From LMUY01 sp965198565 (GTDB lineage: Bacteria > Pseudomonadota > Alphaproteobacteria > Acetobacterales > Acetobacteraceae): a stretch of DNA of 64,000 nt. The notes beneath the pieces are model-generated. The model saw only the letters and a program-made list of their open reading frames with translations. It was not told where the DNA came from and did not search any database. The position numbers were made by a program, and so were the translations under genes. Shown here piece after piece: positions 7,227 through 15,782 of the stretch. The stretch spans positions 4,402,001 through 4,466,000 of the forward strand of contig OZ240665.1 in NCBI GenBank assembly GCA_965198565.1, in the 5' to 3' direction. Every line of letters starts with the position of its first letter. Within the stretch, counting starts at the first letter, position 1.

Positions 7227-7979
7227 CTACTTGCCTACCTGCCCGATCCCGTCCAGCTCGCCCGCGATCGGCGCGTGATTCAGCAGCGCCGCCAGCAGCG
7301 TGCCGCCGACGCTGTTGCCGATCAGCGTCGGGGCCAGGAATTGGCCCAAATACTGCCAAACCGTCGCATGGCCGCTGAACGTGTAATACGACGCCTCGAC
7401 CGACCCGGCGATGATGTGCGGGAACTGGCACACCGAGATCGAATACGTCAGCAGGATGATGATCAGCGGCCGCGCCGGGCCGGACCCAGGCAGCAGCCAC
7501 ACCATCAGCCCGATCAGCCAGCCGGCGAAGCCCGCCATCAGCACGCCGTGGCCGAACGAGGGCTGCATGGTGTGGGCCGCAATCTCCAGCATCGCCGCGC
7601 TCATGTCGGGCGGCATCATGCCGGGCTGCGCCAGCACCGCGCCCAGCAACAGCGTGCCCGCCAGGTTCGCGACCAGCACGACCCCCCACACCCGCATGGT
7701 GCGCAGCATCATCCGCCCGCTGCGCTGGGTCAGCGCCGGGATCAGCGCGGTCAGCGTCGTCTCGGTGAATAGTTGCTGGCGGCCGAGCACCACGATCAGG
7801 AACCCCAGGCAGTAGCCGAACGAGGCCACCAGCCGCCGCCAGGGCGCGTCCGGCATGCCCGATTGCAACGCCGCCTGCACCAGGAAGGAGAAGCCGATCG
7901 AGAGCCCGGCCGCCAGGCCCGACCAGGCCAGCCCGCTGAACGAACGGTCCAGCTCCGCCAGCCCCTCGTCGCGCACCAC
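7227..7979 (-). CDS. Formate/nitrite transporter family channel (YfdC-like)
   Basis: Inner-membrane protein with about six membrane helices and FNT-like features: WSGLAAGLSIGFSFLVQAAL, FGYCLGFLIVVLGRQQLFTE, and a second half with HGVLMAGFAGWLIGLMVWLLP, a CQFPHIIAGSVEASYYTFSG stretch and GNSVGGTLLAALLNHA. The likely role is movement of a small monovalent anion, substrate unknown. The listed GTG gives 250 residues, but the same frame continues upstream for about 40 codons with the charged N-terminal sequence usual in YfdC-like proteins (SVHLSESEQKQAALSTPIG). That extension has no ATG, GTG or TTG in frame except the adjacent GTG 7982, only CTG codons (one at 8096, inside the hydroxylase stop region). 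Translation may therefore start at CTG or be coupled to the upstream gene. Confidence 0.8.
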   Translation of the reverse strand: MVRDEGLAELDRSFSGLAWSGLAAGLSIGFSFLVQAALQSGMPDAPWRRLVASFGYCLGFLIVVLGRQQLFTETTLTALIPALTQRSGRMMLRTMRVWGVVLVANLAGTLLLGAVLAQPGMMPPDMSAAMLEIAAHTMQPSFGHGVLMAGFAGWLIGLMVWLLPGSGPARPLIIILLTYSISVCQFPHIIAGSVEASYYTFSGHATVWQYLGQFLAPTLIGNSVGGTLLAALLNHAPIAGELDGIGQVGK

Positions 7980-8085
7980 CTCGTGGATGACCAGGGGGCC
8001 GATCGGCGTGCTGAGCGCGGCCTGCTTCTGCTCGCTCTCGCTGAGATGGACGGAGTCCTCCCCCGCGGCCTGGCTCTCTTGCGTG

Positions 8086-9030
8086 TCAGCGGGCAGGGCT
8101 GAGCCGCCGCCGCGTCATCGTGCGAACCATGCGCCGCAGCCCCGCCGCCTGCTGCTGCAGCCAGGTGCCGGTCGCCAGCGCTTCTTCGCCCGAGGGGTCC
8201 CCGGTGCGGACGTAGGCGCGGCCGAAGTCAGCGGTACCGAACATGATGTCCCAAACGGGGAAGATGGCGCCATAGTTGCAGCTCTGCTGCCCCGCCGCCA
8301 AAATGCCGTGATGCGCCCGGTGGAAGCGCGGGGAGATCAGCAGCCGCTCCCCGACCCGCCCGAACGAAACCCGCGCGTTGGCGTGGCTCAGGCTCTCGAG
8401 GAAGCGCAGCACCAGGATCAGGATGGGGAATTGCAGCGGCGGCACTCCGATCAGCAGCGCCAGCACCGCCGACCACACGAACGAGATCACCTCGTCGATC
8501 AGGTGGTTGCGGTCGTCGGACCAGAACGTCATCTGCCGCTGCGCGTGGTGCAGCGAGTGCAGCGCCCACCACCAGCCGAAGTTATGGCTCAGGCGGTGGC
8601 GCCAGTATTCGCCGAAATCCAGGATCAGCGCGTAGATCACGAAGGTGAGCACGGGGTGGCCCAGCAGGGCAGGCGCCACGCGCTCGAGCGTCGGCGGCAC
8701 CATGCCGTGGTCGGTGAGCCAGCCGCTCAGCCACACCTGCACCTGGTAGAACAGCACGAAGGTGACCAGCGGCAGCACGCCGATGCGGTTCACCAGCGTG
8801 TAGAACACATCGACCAACACCGCCCGCGCGTCCGGCCAGCGCTCCACCGGGCGCCAGCGTTCGAGCGGCAGGCAGACCGCCAGCGTGATCAGCACCTGCG
8901 CCACGCCGTAGATCGCGAACAGCGCCCAGCCGTAGCCGACGTCCTCCCACTCCATCAGGCCGAATTGGTAGAGCATCGGGATGACCAGATGCTCCTGCAG
9001 CCAGCCCGCCGCGGTGTCGAACGGGTCCAT
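8086..9030 (-). CDS. Sterol desaturase/fatty acid hydroxylase family protein
   Basis: Integral membrane di-iron hydroxylase family (PF04116-like), 314 residues from ATG 9030 (MDPFDTAAGWLQEHLV). Several membrane helices precede the conserved His clusters HRLSHN, HSLHHAQ and HRAHHG, with a further Asn/His-bearing stretch after them, which would bind the di-iron centre. The start overlaps the stop of the upstream beta-propeller gene as TGATG, so the two are translationally coupled. The substrate is unknown; relatives act on sterols, carotenoids, alkylglycerols or fatty acids. The 3' end is only about 100 bases from the first recognisable part of the channel gene. Confidence 0.88.
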   Translation of the reverse strand: MDPFDTAAGWLQEHLVIPMLYQFGLMEWEDVGYGWALFAIYGVAQVLITLAVCLPLERWRPVERWPDARAVLVDVFYTLVNRIGVLPLVTFVLFYQVQVWLSGWLTDHGMVPPTLERVAPALLGHPVLTFVIYALILDFGEYWRHRLSHNFGWWWALHSLHHAQRQMTFWSDDRNHLIDEVISFVWSAVLALLIGVPPLQFPILILVLRFLESLSHANARVSFGRVGERLLISPRFHRAHHGILAAGQQSCNYGAIFPVWDIMFGTADFGRAYVRTGDPSGEEALATGTWLQQQAAGLRRMVRTMTRRRLSPAR

Positions 9031-9980
9031 CAGCGTGCGCTCACCTTCACGGGCGCGGCGGGATGGGTGTTGAGCCAGATGCCATGCGGGGAGCGGCCGG
9101 TCTCGATCGTGGTGAAGTCGCCGGTCGCCGGGTCGAGCAGGGCGACGGTGTGGGCCCAACGCCGGGTCACCCAGAGCTTGCCGTCGGGGGCGAAATCCAG
9201 GTCGTCCGGGCCGCCGGAGAGGGCGATGCGCTTGCGGACGCCAAGCGTCTTGGGGTCGAGCAAGGAGATGCTGCCGTCGACGCGGTTGCAGACGTAGAGG
9301 GTGCCGCCGTCGGGGCTGACGAACAGGTTATGCGCGCCCCGGCCGGTGACCACCTTGCGTTCCACCGCGCCGGTCTCGGGGTTCACGACGGCCACGTAGT
9401 CGTCGCCCATGATGCCGACCAGGAGGCGCCCGTCCAGCCACAGCACCCCGGCGGGCGTCTTGCCGACCGGCTGCTTCCACAGCACGCGGCCGGTCGCGAC
9501 GTCGATGGCGGTGAGCGCGTTCGACTCCTGCAGGCTGACGAACACCGTGCGGGAGTCGGGCGCGTAGTTGATGTGGCTCGGCATGCTGGCGGCGGCGATG
9601 CGGTGCTGCAGGGTGAGCGTGGCGGCGTCGTAGATATCGATCTGGTTGCGCGCCAGGCCGGCGACGGTGAGCCATTTGCCATCTGGGCTGAACTGGAGCT
9701 GGTACGGATCGCTCATTGTGGCCCGGCGCTGCACCTCGCCGGTCTGCGGATCGAGGAAGAACACGGTGTTGCCCGCGGTGTCGCCCACCAGCAGCGAGTG
9801 GCCGTCGGGCGACAGCGTCATGTGGTGCGGCTCGCGCAGCATGGGGACGCGCTGCACCTCGCTATGGGTGTTGACGTCGAACAAGCTGACCGAGGCGTCG
9901 TTGGAATTGACCACGAACGCAAGCGGACGCGCGACTGCCAGCCCGGGAAAGAAGAGGAGTGCGAGCAACAGCGTCTTCAT
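9030..9980 (-). CDS. Secreted beta-propeller (YncE/NHL-like) repeat protein
   Basis: A 316-residue periplasmic protein. The start at ATG 9980 gives a clear signal peptide, MKTLLLALLFFPGLAVA, cleaved before RPLAF. At least six repeats of the form (T/S)PDG-x-L-x-V follow, such as LSPDGHSLLVGD, FSPDGKWLTVAG, YAPDSRTVFVSL, VSPDGGTLYVCN and FAPDGKLWVTRR, each next to (L/V)DP-x-T-G blades. This is the YVTN-type beta-propeller pattern. Such propellers are binding scaffolds or quinoprotein-like domains, and no catalytic residue can be named. It is coupled to the hydroxylase gene by a one-base stop/start overlap, implying joint function. Confidence 0.82.
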   Translation of the reverse strand: MKTLLLALLFFPGLAVARPLAFVVNSNDASVSLFDVNTHSEVQRVPMLREPHHMTLSPDGHSLLVGDTAGNTVFFLDPQTGEVQRRATMSDPYQLQFSPDGKWLTVAGLARNQIDIYDAATLTLQHRIAAASMPSHINYAPDSRTVFVSLQESNALTAIDVATGRVLWKQPVGKTPAGVLWLDGRLLVGIMGDDYVAVVNPETGAVERKVVTGRGAHNLFVSPDGGTLYVCNRVDGSISLLDPKTLGVRKRIALSGGPDDLDFAPDGKLWVTRRWAHTVALLDPATGDFTTIETGRSPHGIWLNTHPAAPVKVSAR

Positions 9981-10056
9981 GGCGTGTCCAATTGGTTGGC
10001 GCGGGTTCTTACCACGGTGTGTGTGGTTGGTGGGAGCCTTTCGAGCAAATGACGCA

Positions 10057-10296
10057 TCAGCGTCCTTCGAACGCATCCAGCATGTCGTCTGGCAGCGGAT
10101 CATCGAAATTATCGGGGACGCTCAATTGCCCGGCCAGGCCGCCAAGAACCCGAGACGGCTTTAGGACGGGTGCGACAGGCACCAGGCGCGCAATCGGCTT
10201 GCCCGCGCGCTGGATGATCACCTCCTCACCTGCCACGACCTCGTCCACGAGACGGGATAGCTCAGTGTCCGCTGTCTCGATGAAAACGGTCGTCAT
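10057..10296 (-). CDS. Phd/YefM-type antitoxin, apparently orphan
   Basis: A 79-residue protein from ATG 10296 (MTTVFIETADTELSRLVDEV). The pattern of A-x-x-x-L-S-x-L-V-D-x-V, GEEVIIQRAGKPIARLVP and an acidic C-terminal tail (DDPLPDDMLDAFEG) is typical of Phd/YefM antitoxins, which bind the operator as dimers and neutralise a partner such as a PIN-domain VapC. The next gene on this strand starts at 9980, leaving only 76 bases, so no toxin gene follows. None precedes it either. It is a solitary antitoxin or the remnant of a decayed pair. Confidence 0.82.
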   Translation of the reverse strand: MTTVFIETADTELSRLVDEVVAGEEVIIQRAGKPIARLVPVAPVLKPSRVLGGLAGQLSVPDNFDDPLPDDMLDAFEGR

Positions 10297-10398
10297 TGCA
10301 TGATCCGCTTGCCCTGGCGCATTGCAAACTAGCACAGGTCGATCAGCCTTAGGATGGGTGAACCCATCACGTTGCCCAAGCCTCTGCCCGCTGCCGTC

Positions 10399-11937
10399 TC
10401 AGCAGATCAACTCGATCAAGAACGGCCCGCTGCGCCGGTTCGCGGCCTCGAGCAACTCGCCAAACGCCTCGAGTGTTTCCGCCCGCGCGCTCTCCACCCC
10501 CAAGCCGCTTGCGATCCGGCACCAATCCAAGTCCGGATCACCCAAATCCATCATGCTCAGCGCCGTGCGGCCGGGATTGCTCGCGCCCACATTGGCCAAT
10601 TCCGCCTGCAGGATCGCATAGCTCCGGTTGGCGAAGATCACCGTCGTCACATCCAGCCGCTCGCGCGCCTGCGTCCAGAGCGCCTGCACCGTGTACATCG
10701 CCGAGCCATCCGCCTGCAGCGTCACCACCCGGCGGCCCGGCGCACCCACCGCCGCCCCCGTCGCCAGCGGCAACCCGCTGCCGATCGCACCGCCCATCAA
10801 CTGCAGCCAATCATGCGGAGCCGCGGCATGCGTGGGCGGGAACGCCGCCAAGCCATAGGTGATGCTTTCGTCCACGACAATCGCGCCTTCCGGCAGCGTG
10901 GCCGCCAGCGTCTGCGCCATTCCCACGGGCGTGACCGTGCCGCGACCCAGCTCCGGCCGCGGCAGGTTCGGCGCAGCTTCCGGGCGCGCGCCCACCGCCT
11001 GCGCCAGCGCCGCCAGCGCCGCCAAGCCATCCTGCTCCGGCCGCGCCAGCACATGCAGGCTGCTGTCTGCCGGGTCCATCCGGCCGGGGCGGCCCGGGTA
11101 GGCGAAGAACCCCACCGGCGGCGGCCCGCACACCGTGATCACATGCGCCAGCCCGGCCAACGCCTCGATCGCCGCGTCCACCCCATACGGCACCCGCTCG
11201 ATCGGCACCCGCCCCGCCCCGCGCTCCACCCGCGTGTTGAACGAGTGGCCCAGCATGCGCGCGCCCGTCGCCGCGCAGATCCCGCCCGCCAGTGCCAATG
11301 CGTCCGCCCGCAGCGCCTCCCCCGCCAGCAGCAGCAGGCACGGCGCCCCCGAGCGCAGCACCCGCGCCGCCTGCTCCACTGCCGCCGGGTCGGGCGGCAA
11401 TGGCGGCGGCACCGGCAGCGCCGCGGCCACCACGCCGCCCTCGTCCCAGCTCGTGTCCGACGGCAGGATCAGCGTCGCGATCTGGCCCGGCGCCGTGCGC
11501 GCAGCCTGCACCGCCTGCGCCGCGTCTGCCCCCACCGTCGCCGAACGGGCGGCCGTCCGCACCCAGGTCGACACCGGGCGCGCCCAGCCCTCGGTGTCCG
11601 CCGTCAGCGGCGCATCCAACGGACGGTGGTAGCTCGCCTGGTCGCCCACGATGTTCACCACGGGGACCCGCGCGCGCCGGGCGTTGTGCAGGTTGGCCAG
11701 CCCGTTCGCCAGCCCCGGGCCGCAATGCAGCAGCGTCGCCGCGGGGCGCCCGGTCATGCGGGCATAGCCGTCCGCCGCCCCCGTCACCACGCCCTCGAAC
11801 AAGCCCAGCACGCAGCGCATCCCAGGAATGCGGTCCAGCGCGGCGACGAAATGCATTTCGGACGTGCCCGGATTGGCAAAACACGTGTCCACCCCCGACG
11901 CCAGCAGGGTCTGCACGAGGCTCTCGGCTCCGTTCAT
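10399..11937 (-). CDS. TPP-dependent acetolactate synthase/benzoylformate decarboxylase-like enzyme
   Basis: A 512-residue thiamine-diphosphate enzyme. The N-terminal domain has GVDTCFANPGTSEMHFVAAL and GLFEGVVTGAADGYARM, with the activating Glu in the FEG motif. The central domain follows, and the C-terminal TPP domain shows QADGSAMYTVQALWTQARE and VIFANRSYAIL, with Asp and Asn in the metal/diphosphate positions. It is shorter than true acetolactate synthase catalytic subunits and no ilvN-like small subunit is present, so a 2-keto-acid decarboxylase or carboligase role is more likely than branched-chain amino acid synthesis. It is divergent from the 2-hydroxyacid dehydrogenase gene at 12054, with about 116 bases for shared control. 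Confidence 0.85.
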   Translation of the reverse strand: MNGAESLVQTLLASGVDTCFANPGTSEMHFVAALDRIPGMRCVLGLFEGVVTGAADGYARMTGRPAATLLHCGPGLANGLANLHNARRARVPVVNIVGDQASYHRPLDAPLTADTEGWARPVSTWVRTAARSATVGADAAQAVQAARTAPGQIATLILPSDTSWDEGGVVAAALPVPPPLPPDPAAVEQAARVLRSGAPCLLLLAGEALRADALALAGGICAATGARMLGHSFNTRVERGAGRVPIERVPYGVDAAIEALAGLAHVITVCGPPPVGFFAYPGRPGRMDPADSSLHVLARPEQDGLAALAALAQAVGARPEAAPNLPRPELGRGTVTPVGMAQTLAATLPEGAIVVDESITYGLAAFPPTHAAAPHDWLQLMGGAIGSGLPLATGAAVGAPGRRVVTLQADGSAMYTVQALWTQARERLDVTTVIFANRSYAILQAELANVGASNPGRTALSMMDLGDPDLDWCRIASGLGVESARAETLEAFGELLEAANRRSGPFLIELIC

Positions 11938-12053
11938 GGCGCGATCTCCCTTTGCAAGCCAGCCTGCCGCGTCTGGCGGGCCGGCGCCAGCGGCTTGCCC
12001 CGATCCGCCCGCCCGCGCAGGATCACGTCATAAAACCAAGGAACTCCACGCCC

Positions 12054-13052
12054 ATGGCCACCGTGCTCTACCCCGAGCGGATGTATCCCGACGACAGCGA
12101 GGAACGCCGCATCTATGGCCCGGACGCGCAGGTGATCATGCGCGACGCCACCTCCCTCGCCGACCTCTCGGACGCAGACTGCGCCGCCGCCGACGGCCTG
12201 ATGGTGTTCCGCTTCTGGGCCAGCGAAACCGACCTCGCCCGCTTCCCCAAGCTGCGCGCCGTGGTGCGCATGGGCGTCGGCTACGACCGGCTCGACCGCG
12301 CCGCCCTGGCCCGCCGCGGCATCGTGGTGGCCAATGTGCCCGACTACGGCACCACCGAGGTCGCCGACCACGCCATCGCGCTTGCGGTCGCGCTCAGCCG
12401 CGGCCTGATCCACCACCACGAGCGCCAGCGCAGCCCCGCAGCCGACTGGTCCGTCATCCGCGACCCGGCGGTCCGCCGTTTCAGCAGCCGCCGCTTCGGC
12501 GTGCTCGGCCTGGGCCGCATCGGCACCGCCGTGGCGCTGCGGGCCAAGGCGCTGGGCTTCCAGGTGCTGTTCTACGACCCAGACCGGCCCAACGGCACCG
12601 AATTGGCGCTCGGCCTGCAGCGCGTCCGCAGCCTCGAGGACCTGCTCGACCAGACCGACATCCTCTCCGTCCACACCCCGCTCACCCGGCAGACCCGACT
12701 CATGCTGGGCGCCGCCGAGTTCGCCCGCCTGCCCGCGGGTGCAGTGGTGGTGAACACAGCGCGCGGCCCGATCATGGACTTCGACGCCCTCTTGGCCGCC
12801 CTGCGCTCCGGCCACATCGCCGCCGCCGGGCTGGACGTGATGGACGTCGAGCCGCCGCAGGAGCCGGTGCATCCCTTGTTGCAGGCCTACCGCGACCGCG
12901 ACCCGGCGCTGGAAGGCCGCCTGATCGTGACACCGCATTCCGCGTTCTGGACTCCGGAGGCCGAGCACGACATCCGCATCAAGTCCGCCGAAACCATGGC
13001 CGCCGCCTTGGGCAACCAGCCGCAGAACGTGATCCGGCCAGAGGACGAGTAA
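12054..13052 (+). CDS. D-isomer-specific 2-hydroxyacid dehydrogenase (CtBP/phosphoglycerate dehydrogenase-like)
   Basis: NAD-dependent oxidoreductase, 332 residues, interconverting a 2-hydroxyacid and a 2-ketoacid. The Rossmann motif GVLGLGRIGTAV lies near residue 150. The catalytic Arg is in VVNTARGPIMD, the Glu in DVMDVEPPQEPVHP, and the His in VTPHSAFWTPEA. The substrate-binding part includes VRMGVGYDRLDRAAL and NVPDYGTTEVADHAIAL. The start at ATG 12054 gives MATVLYPERMYPDD. The neighbours point to sugar-acid or hydroxyacid breakdown rather than serine synthesis (inference). Confidence 0.9.
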   Translation: MATVLYPERMYPDDSEERRIYGPDAQVIMRDATSLADLSDADCAAADGLMVFRFWASETDLARFPKLRAVVRMGVGYDRLDRAALARRGIVVANVPDYGTTEVADHAIALAVALSRGLIHHHERQRSPAADWSVIRDPAVRRFSSRRFGVLGLGRIGTAVALRAKALGFQVLFYDPDRPNGTELALGLQRVRSLEDLLDQTDILSVHTPLTRQTRLMLGAAEFARLPAGAVVVNTARGPIMDFDALLAALRSGHIAAAGLDVMDVEPPQEPVHPLLQAYRDRDPALEGRLIVTPHSAFWTPEAEHDIRIKSAETMAAALGNQPQNVIRPEDE

Positions 13053-13068
13053 ACCCCTCGCCAAGATA

Positions 13069-13177
13069 ACTCCCTTTCCCTCTGGGAGGGTCGGGGTGAG
13101 GGCTGCCGCACGCAGCACGCTTAGAAGCGCCAGACCGAAACGTCGGCCCTCACCCAACCCTCTCCCAGAGGGAGAAA
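13069..13177. repeat. Pair of inverted REP-like elements
   Basis: The forward unit TTTCCCTCTGGGAGGGTCGGGG with TGAGGG (13073-13103) is followed by a reverse unit CCCTCACCCAACCCTCTCCC with AGAGGGAGAAAG (13147-13178). The two sit between the convergent ends of the hydroxyacid dehydrogenase and MFS genes and may serve as a bidirectional terminator or transcript-end stabiliser. Confidence 0.7.
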
Positions 13178-13213
13178 GCTTGCTGGGCGATAGCGTGCGG
13201 CCGCGGGCCTTCC

Positions 13214-14536
13214 TCAAACCCCTGCCAGCCGGCCCCCCGACATCATCCCGAACCCCAATTGCGCCGTGGTGATCGGGTCCTTCACCAGGAACAGGTAGCT
13301 CGCCGCCGACCCCACCGCGATCACCGCTCCCACCACCAGCGCCAGCACGAACGACCCGGTGCCCTGCACGATCAGCCCCGTCACCGTCGGTGCCAGCGCC
13401 CCGCCCAAATAGCCGCCGAAGTTCTGCATCGCCCCGATCGAGGCGGTGCAATTGGTCGGCGCCGCCACCGAGGACAGCGCCCAGGCGCATGTGCTGGTGA
13501 CGTAAACCAGGAACAACGACGCCGAGATGAACACGATCGCCAGCGTGTTGCTCTCCACATAGGCCGCCGCCAGCGTACACCCTGCCGTGCCCAGCAGCGC
13601 CAACGCCGCCGGCAGCTTGCGGCTGCGCATCGGCGACACGCCCCGGCGAACCAGCACATCGGCCAAATAGCCGCCCAGAACCCCGCCCACCACGCCCCAG
13701 GCAAACGGGATTGCCGCCGCAAAGCCGGTGTATTTCACACTCATATGCCGCTCGATCTCGAAATAGCCCGGCAGCCACGCGGTATAGATCCAGGTGATGT
13801 AAATCGTGCCGAAATAGCCCAGGATCATACCCCAAGTGGTGCGGAAGCGGAACAACTGCTTCCACTCCGCCAGCGTCACCACCGTGCGCTGGCTCGCCGG
13901 GTCGCTCTCGGTGCGATACGCGGTCTCCGCTTCGGAGAGCGCCAGGTCCGCCGGGTTGCGATACAGTGCATACCACAGCCCCGCCACCAACAGCCCGGCA
14001 ACCCCCATGATCGCGAACATCCAGCGCCAGCCGAACGCCACCATCAGCGCCGTCAGCAGCGGCACGCCAATGGCCGTGCCGAGCGTGGAGGCGCAGTTGA
14101 ACACGCCCGTCGCCAGGCCCCGGTCGCGCGGGTTGAACCAGTCCCGCACCACCCGGGCGCCGGTGGGAAACTGCGGCGCTTCGCCGATGCCGAGCAGGAT
14201 GCGCGCGCCGAAGAACTGCCCGAAGCTGTTCACCAGCCCGCCCAGCAACTGCGCCAGCGACCACAGCGACAGCCCCACCGCCAGCAGCAGCCGCGGCCCC
14301 AGCTTGTCCACCATGGCGCCGGTCGGCAGTTGCGCAAACGCGTATGACCAAAGGAAGGCGGACAGCAGGTAGCCCATGTCCGCGATCGACAGGCCCAGCT
14401 CTTGGCGGATCAGCGGATTGGCCACCGCCAAGGTCGCGCGGTCGATGTAGTTGACGACGCCGGACAGCACCAGCAAAGCCAAGGCGGTCCGTTGAATGGT
14501 CTTGACCCGCGGTGTTGCGAGCAATGTGGCAGGCAT
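13214..14536 (-). CDS. MFS transporter, anion:cation symporter (hexuronate/sugar-acid) type
   Basis: A 440-residue inner-membrane carrier with about 12 helices. The first helix, ALALLVLSGVVNYIDRATLAVAN, carries the NYIDR motif of the ACS family (ExuT, GudP, DgoT-like). Loop 2-3 has the MFS signature MVDKLGPRLLL, and ARILLGIGEAPQFPTGARVV follows, also characteristic of ACS carriers. The central loop and second half (WIYTAWLPGYFEIER, GYLADVLVRRGVS) are complete. The likely substrate is a sugar acid taken up with protons, consistent with the dehydratase and dehydrogenase genes around it. Confidence 0.9.
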   Translation of the reverse strand: MPATLLATPRVKTIQRTALALLVLSGVVNYIDRATLAVANPLIRQELGLSIADMGYLLSAFLWSYAFAQLPTGAMVDKLGPRLLLAVGLSLWSLAQLLGGLVNSFGQFFGARILLGIGEAPQFPTGARVVRDWFNPRDRGLATGVFNCASTLGTAIGVPLLTALMVAFGWRWMFAIMGVAGLLVAGLWYALYRNPADLALSEAETAYRTESDPASQRTVVTLAEWKQLFRFRTTWGMILGYFGTIYITWIYTAWLPGYFEIERHMSVKYTGFAAAIPFAWGVVGGVLGGYLADVLVRRGVSPMRSRKLPAALALLGTAGCTLAAAYVESNTLAIVFISASLFLVYVTSTCAWALSSVAAPTNCTASIGAMQNFGGYLGGALAPTVTGLIVQGTGSFVLALVVGAVIAVGSAASYLFLVKDPITTAQLGFGMMSGGRLAGV

Positions 14537-14624
14537 GGGCGCCCTCCCATCTTGTTATTGATCGTTGGGCTGAGCCTAAGCCGCATTCCCCGCCCTTGGC
14601 GAGAGGCCTGAGCTTACAAAAGCC

Positions 14625-15077
14625 TCACGCCGGGCCGCCCACCTTGACCCGCTCCCGCGCGCTCATGAACGGCCCCTCCGGCGCCCGCCCAGGCGCAAAA
14701 CTGGCCAGGCCGATGGCGGGGACGCCGGAGTAGATCGCTTCCATGCCGCCGCGCAGCCGATATGTCTCGTGCCAGATGCCACCCTGCGGGTCGCGCGCGA
14801 AGTCCGCCCACCACCCCTTGTGCGGCGAGGCCCGGGTGAACGCCTCCAGGCTCTCCCAGTCGCGCCAATACTGCCGGAATCCTGGGTGCATGAAGCCGAA
14901 CCAGATATCCTCGTGCGCCAGCAGGCCGTCCGGCTTGTGCCGCTTGACCTGGCGCAAGCCGCGCGCGATGCCCACCAGCTTGCGCGCCGCTCCTAGACTG
15001 TTGGCGCGGAAGCCCAGATAGACCACGACCAGGTCGGGATAGCCGGAAAGGTCGACCGAGCGACGAGAATAGCCCAT
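14625..15077 (-). CDS. DUF4188-like small protein (heme-type monooxygenase-like fold)
   Basis: A 150-residue protein with YPDLVVVYLGFRANSLGAAR, GLLAHEDIWFGFMHPGFRQY and HKGWWADFARDPQGGIWHET. This resembles the DUF4188 group that databases often call monooxygenase or isomerase-like (recall, not searched). It has no signal peptide. It is divergent from the TetR gene at 15120 with only 42 bases between, so the regulator probably controls it. Confidence 0.65.
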   Translation of the reverse strand: MGYSRRSVDLSGYPDLVVVYLGFRANSLGAARKLVGIARGLRQVKRHKPDGLLAHEDIWFGFMHPGFRQYWRDWESLEAFTRASPHKGWWADFARDPQGGIWHETYRLRGGMEAIYSGVPAIGLASFAPGRAPEGPFMSARERVKVGGPA

Positions 15078-15119
15078 ATCAGCGTCCTCAATGTTTACAC
15101 TGCATACTTAGGCCTTGCC

Positions 15120-15761
15120 ATGTCCGAGTCAACCGCCGCAAAAGCCTATCATCACGGCGAGCTCAGGAGCGCCCTCCTCGCCGCCGCCCTGGACCTGCTC
15201 ACGGCCGGCGGGCCGGAGGCGCTCTCGCTGCGCGCCGTGGCCCGGCAGGCGGGGGTGTCGGCCATGGCGCCATACCGCCACTACCCCGACAAGCAAGCCC
15301 TGCTGGCCGCCGTCGCAGCCCATGGCTTTGCGGGCCTGCACGCCGCCCTCGCCGCCGCCGATGCGGCCGTGCCGCCGGACCAGGCGCTGACCGAGCAGGC
15401 CGTGGCTTACGTGCACTATGCCGTGGCCAACCCGGCGCTGTTCCGCCTGATGTTCGGCCCGCGCCAGCCTGGCGCCCACCCGGAGCTGATGGCTGCCGGC
15501 GAAGCCGCCTACGCCGTGCTGAGCCAGCGCGTCGCCAACCAAACGCCCCCCGGCGCCGACCGCGAGGCGCAGACGCTCGGCTGCTGGTCGCTGGTTCACG
15601 GCCTGGCATCGCTGTTCCTGGACGGCCGCATCAGCGACAAGAACCCGGCGAACGAGGCGGCCTTGGTGCGGCGCGTGGCGGCGGCATTGCTGCTGCGGAC
15701 CCAAGCTCCCGAAGCCGAAACCCGTGCGGTTGACACTCCAGGGGCGTCCGCACAGCTTTAG
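15120..15761 (+). CDS. TetR/AcrR family transcriptional regulator
   Basis: A 213-residue repressor. The N-terminal helix-turn-helix reads ALDLLTAGGPEALSLRAVAR, then QAGVSAMAPYRHYPDKQALL. The C-terminal ligand domain with ALFRLMFGPRQP and a WSLVHGLASLFLDGR block matches the WHG-type TetR_C group. It is divergent from the DUF4188 gene and 21 bases before the dehydratase gene on the same strand, so it likely controls both directions. The short divergent gap contains an AT-rich TTTACACTGCATACTTA stretch as a candidate operator/promoter. Confidence 0.9.
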   Translation: MSESTAAKAYHHGELRSALLAAALDLLTAGGPEALSLRAVARQAGVSAMAPYRHYPDKQALLAAVAAHGFAGLHAALAAADAAVPPDQALTEQAVAYVHYAVANPALFRLMFGPRQPGAHPELMAAGEAAYAVLSQRVANQTPPGADREAQTLGCWSLVHGLASLFLDGRISDKNPANEAALVRRVAAALLLRTQAPEAETRAVDTPGASAQL

Positions 15762-15782
15762 CGCCAGGCGGAGGAAACCAGC

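Noticed and set aside
10399..11937. Calling the TPP enzyme ilvB (acetolactate synthase for branched-chain amino acids)
   Set aside because: It is shorter than typical IlvB, has no small subunit and lies among hydroxyacid genes; only the broad family is supported.
11934..14351. An 805-codon minus-strand frame
   Set aside because: It overlaps the 2-hydroxyacid dehydrogenase on the opposite strand and the MFS gene in another frame; it runs through REP-like repeats and has no domain.
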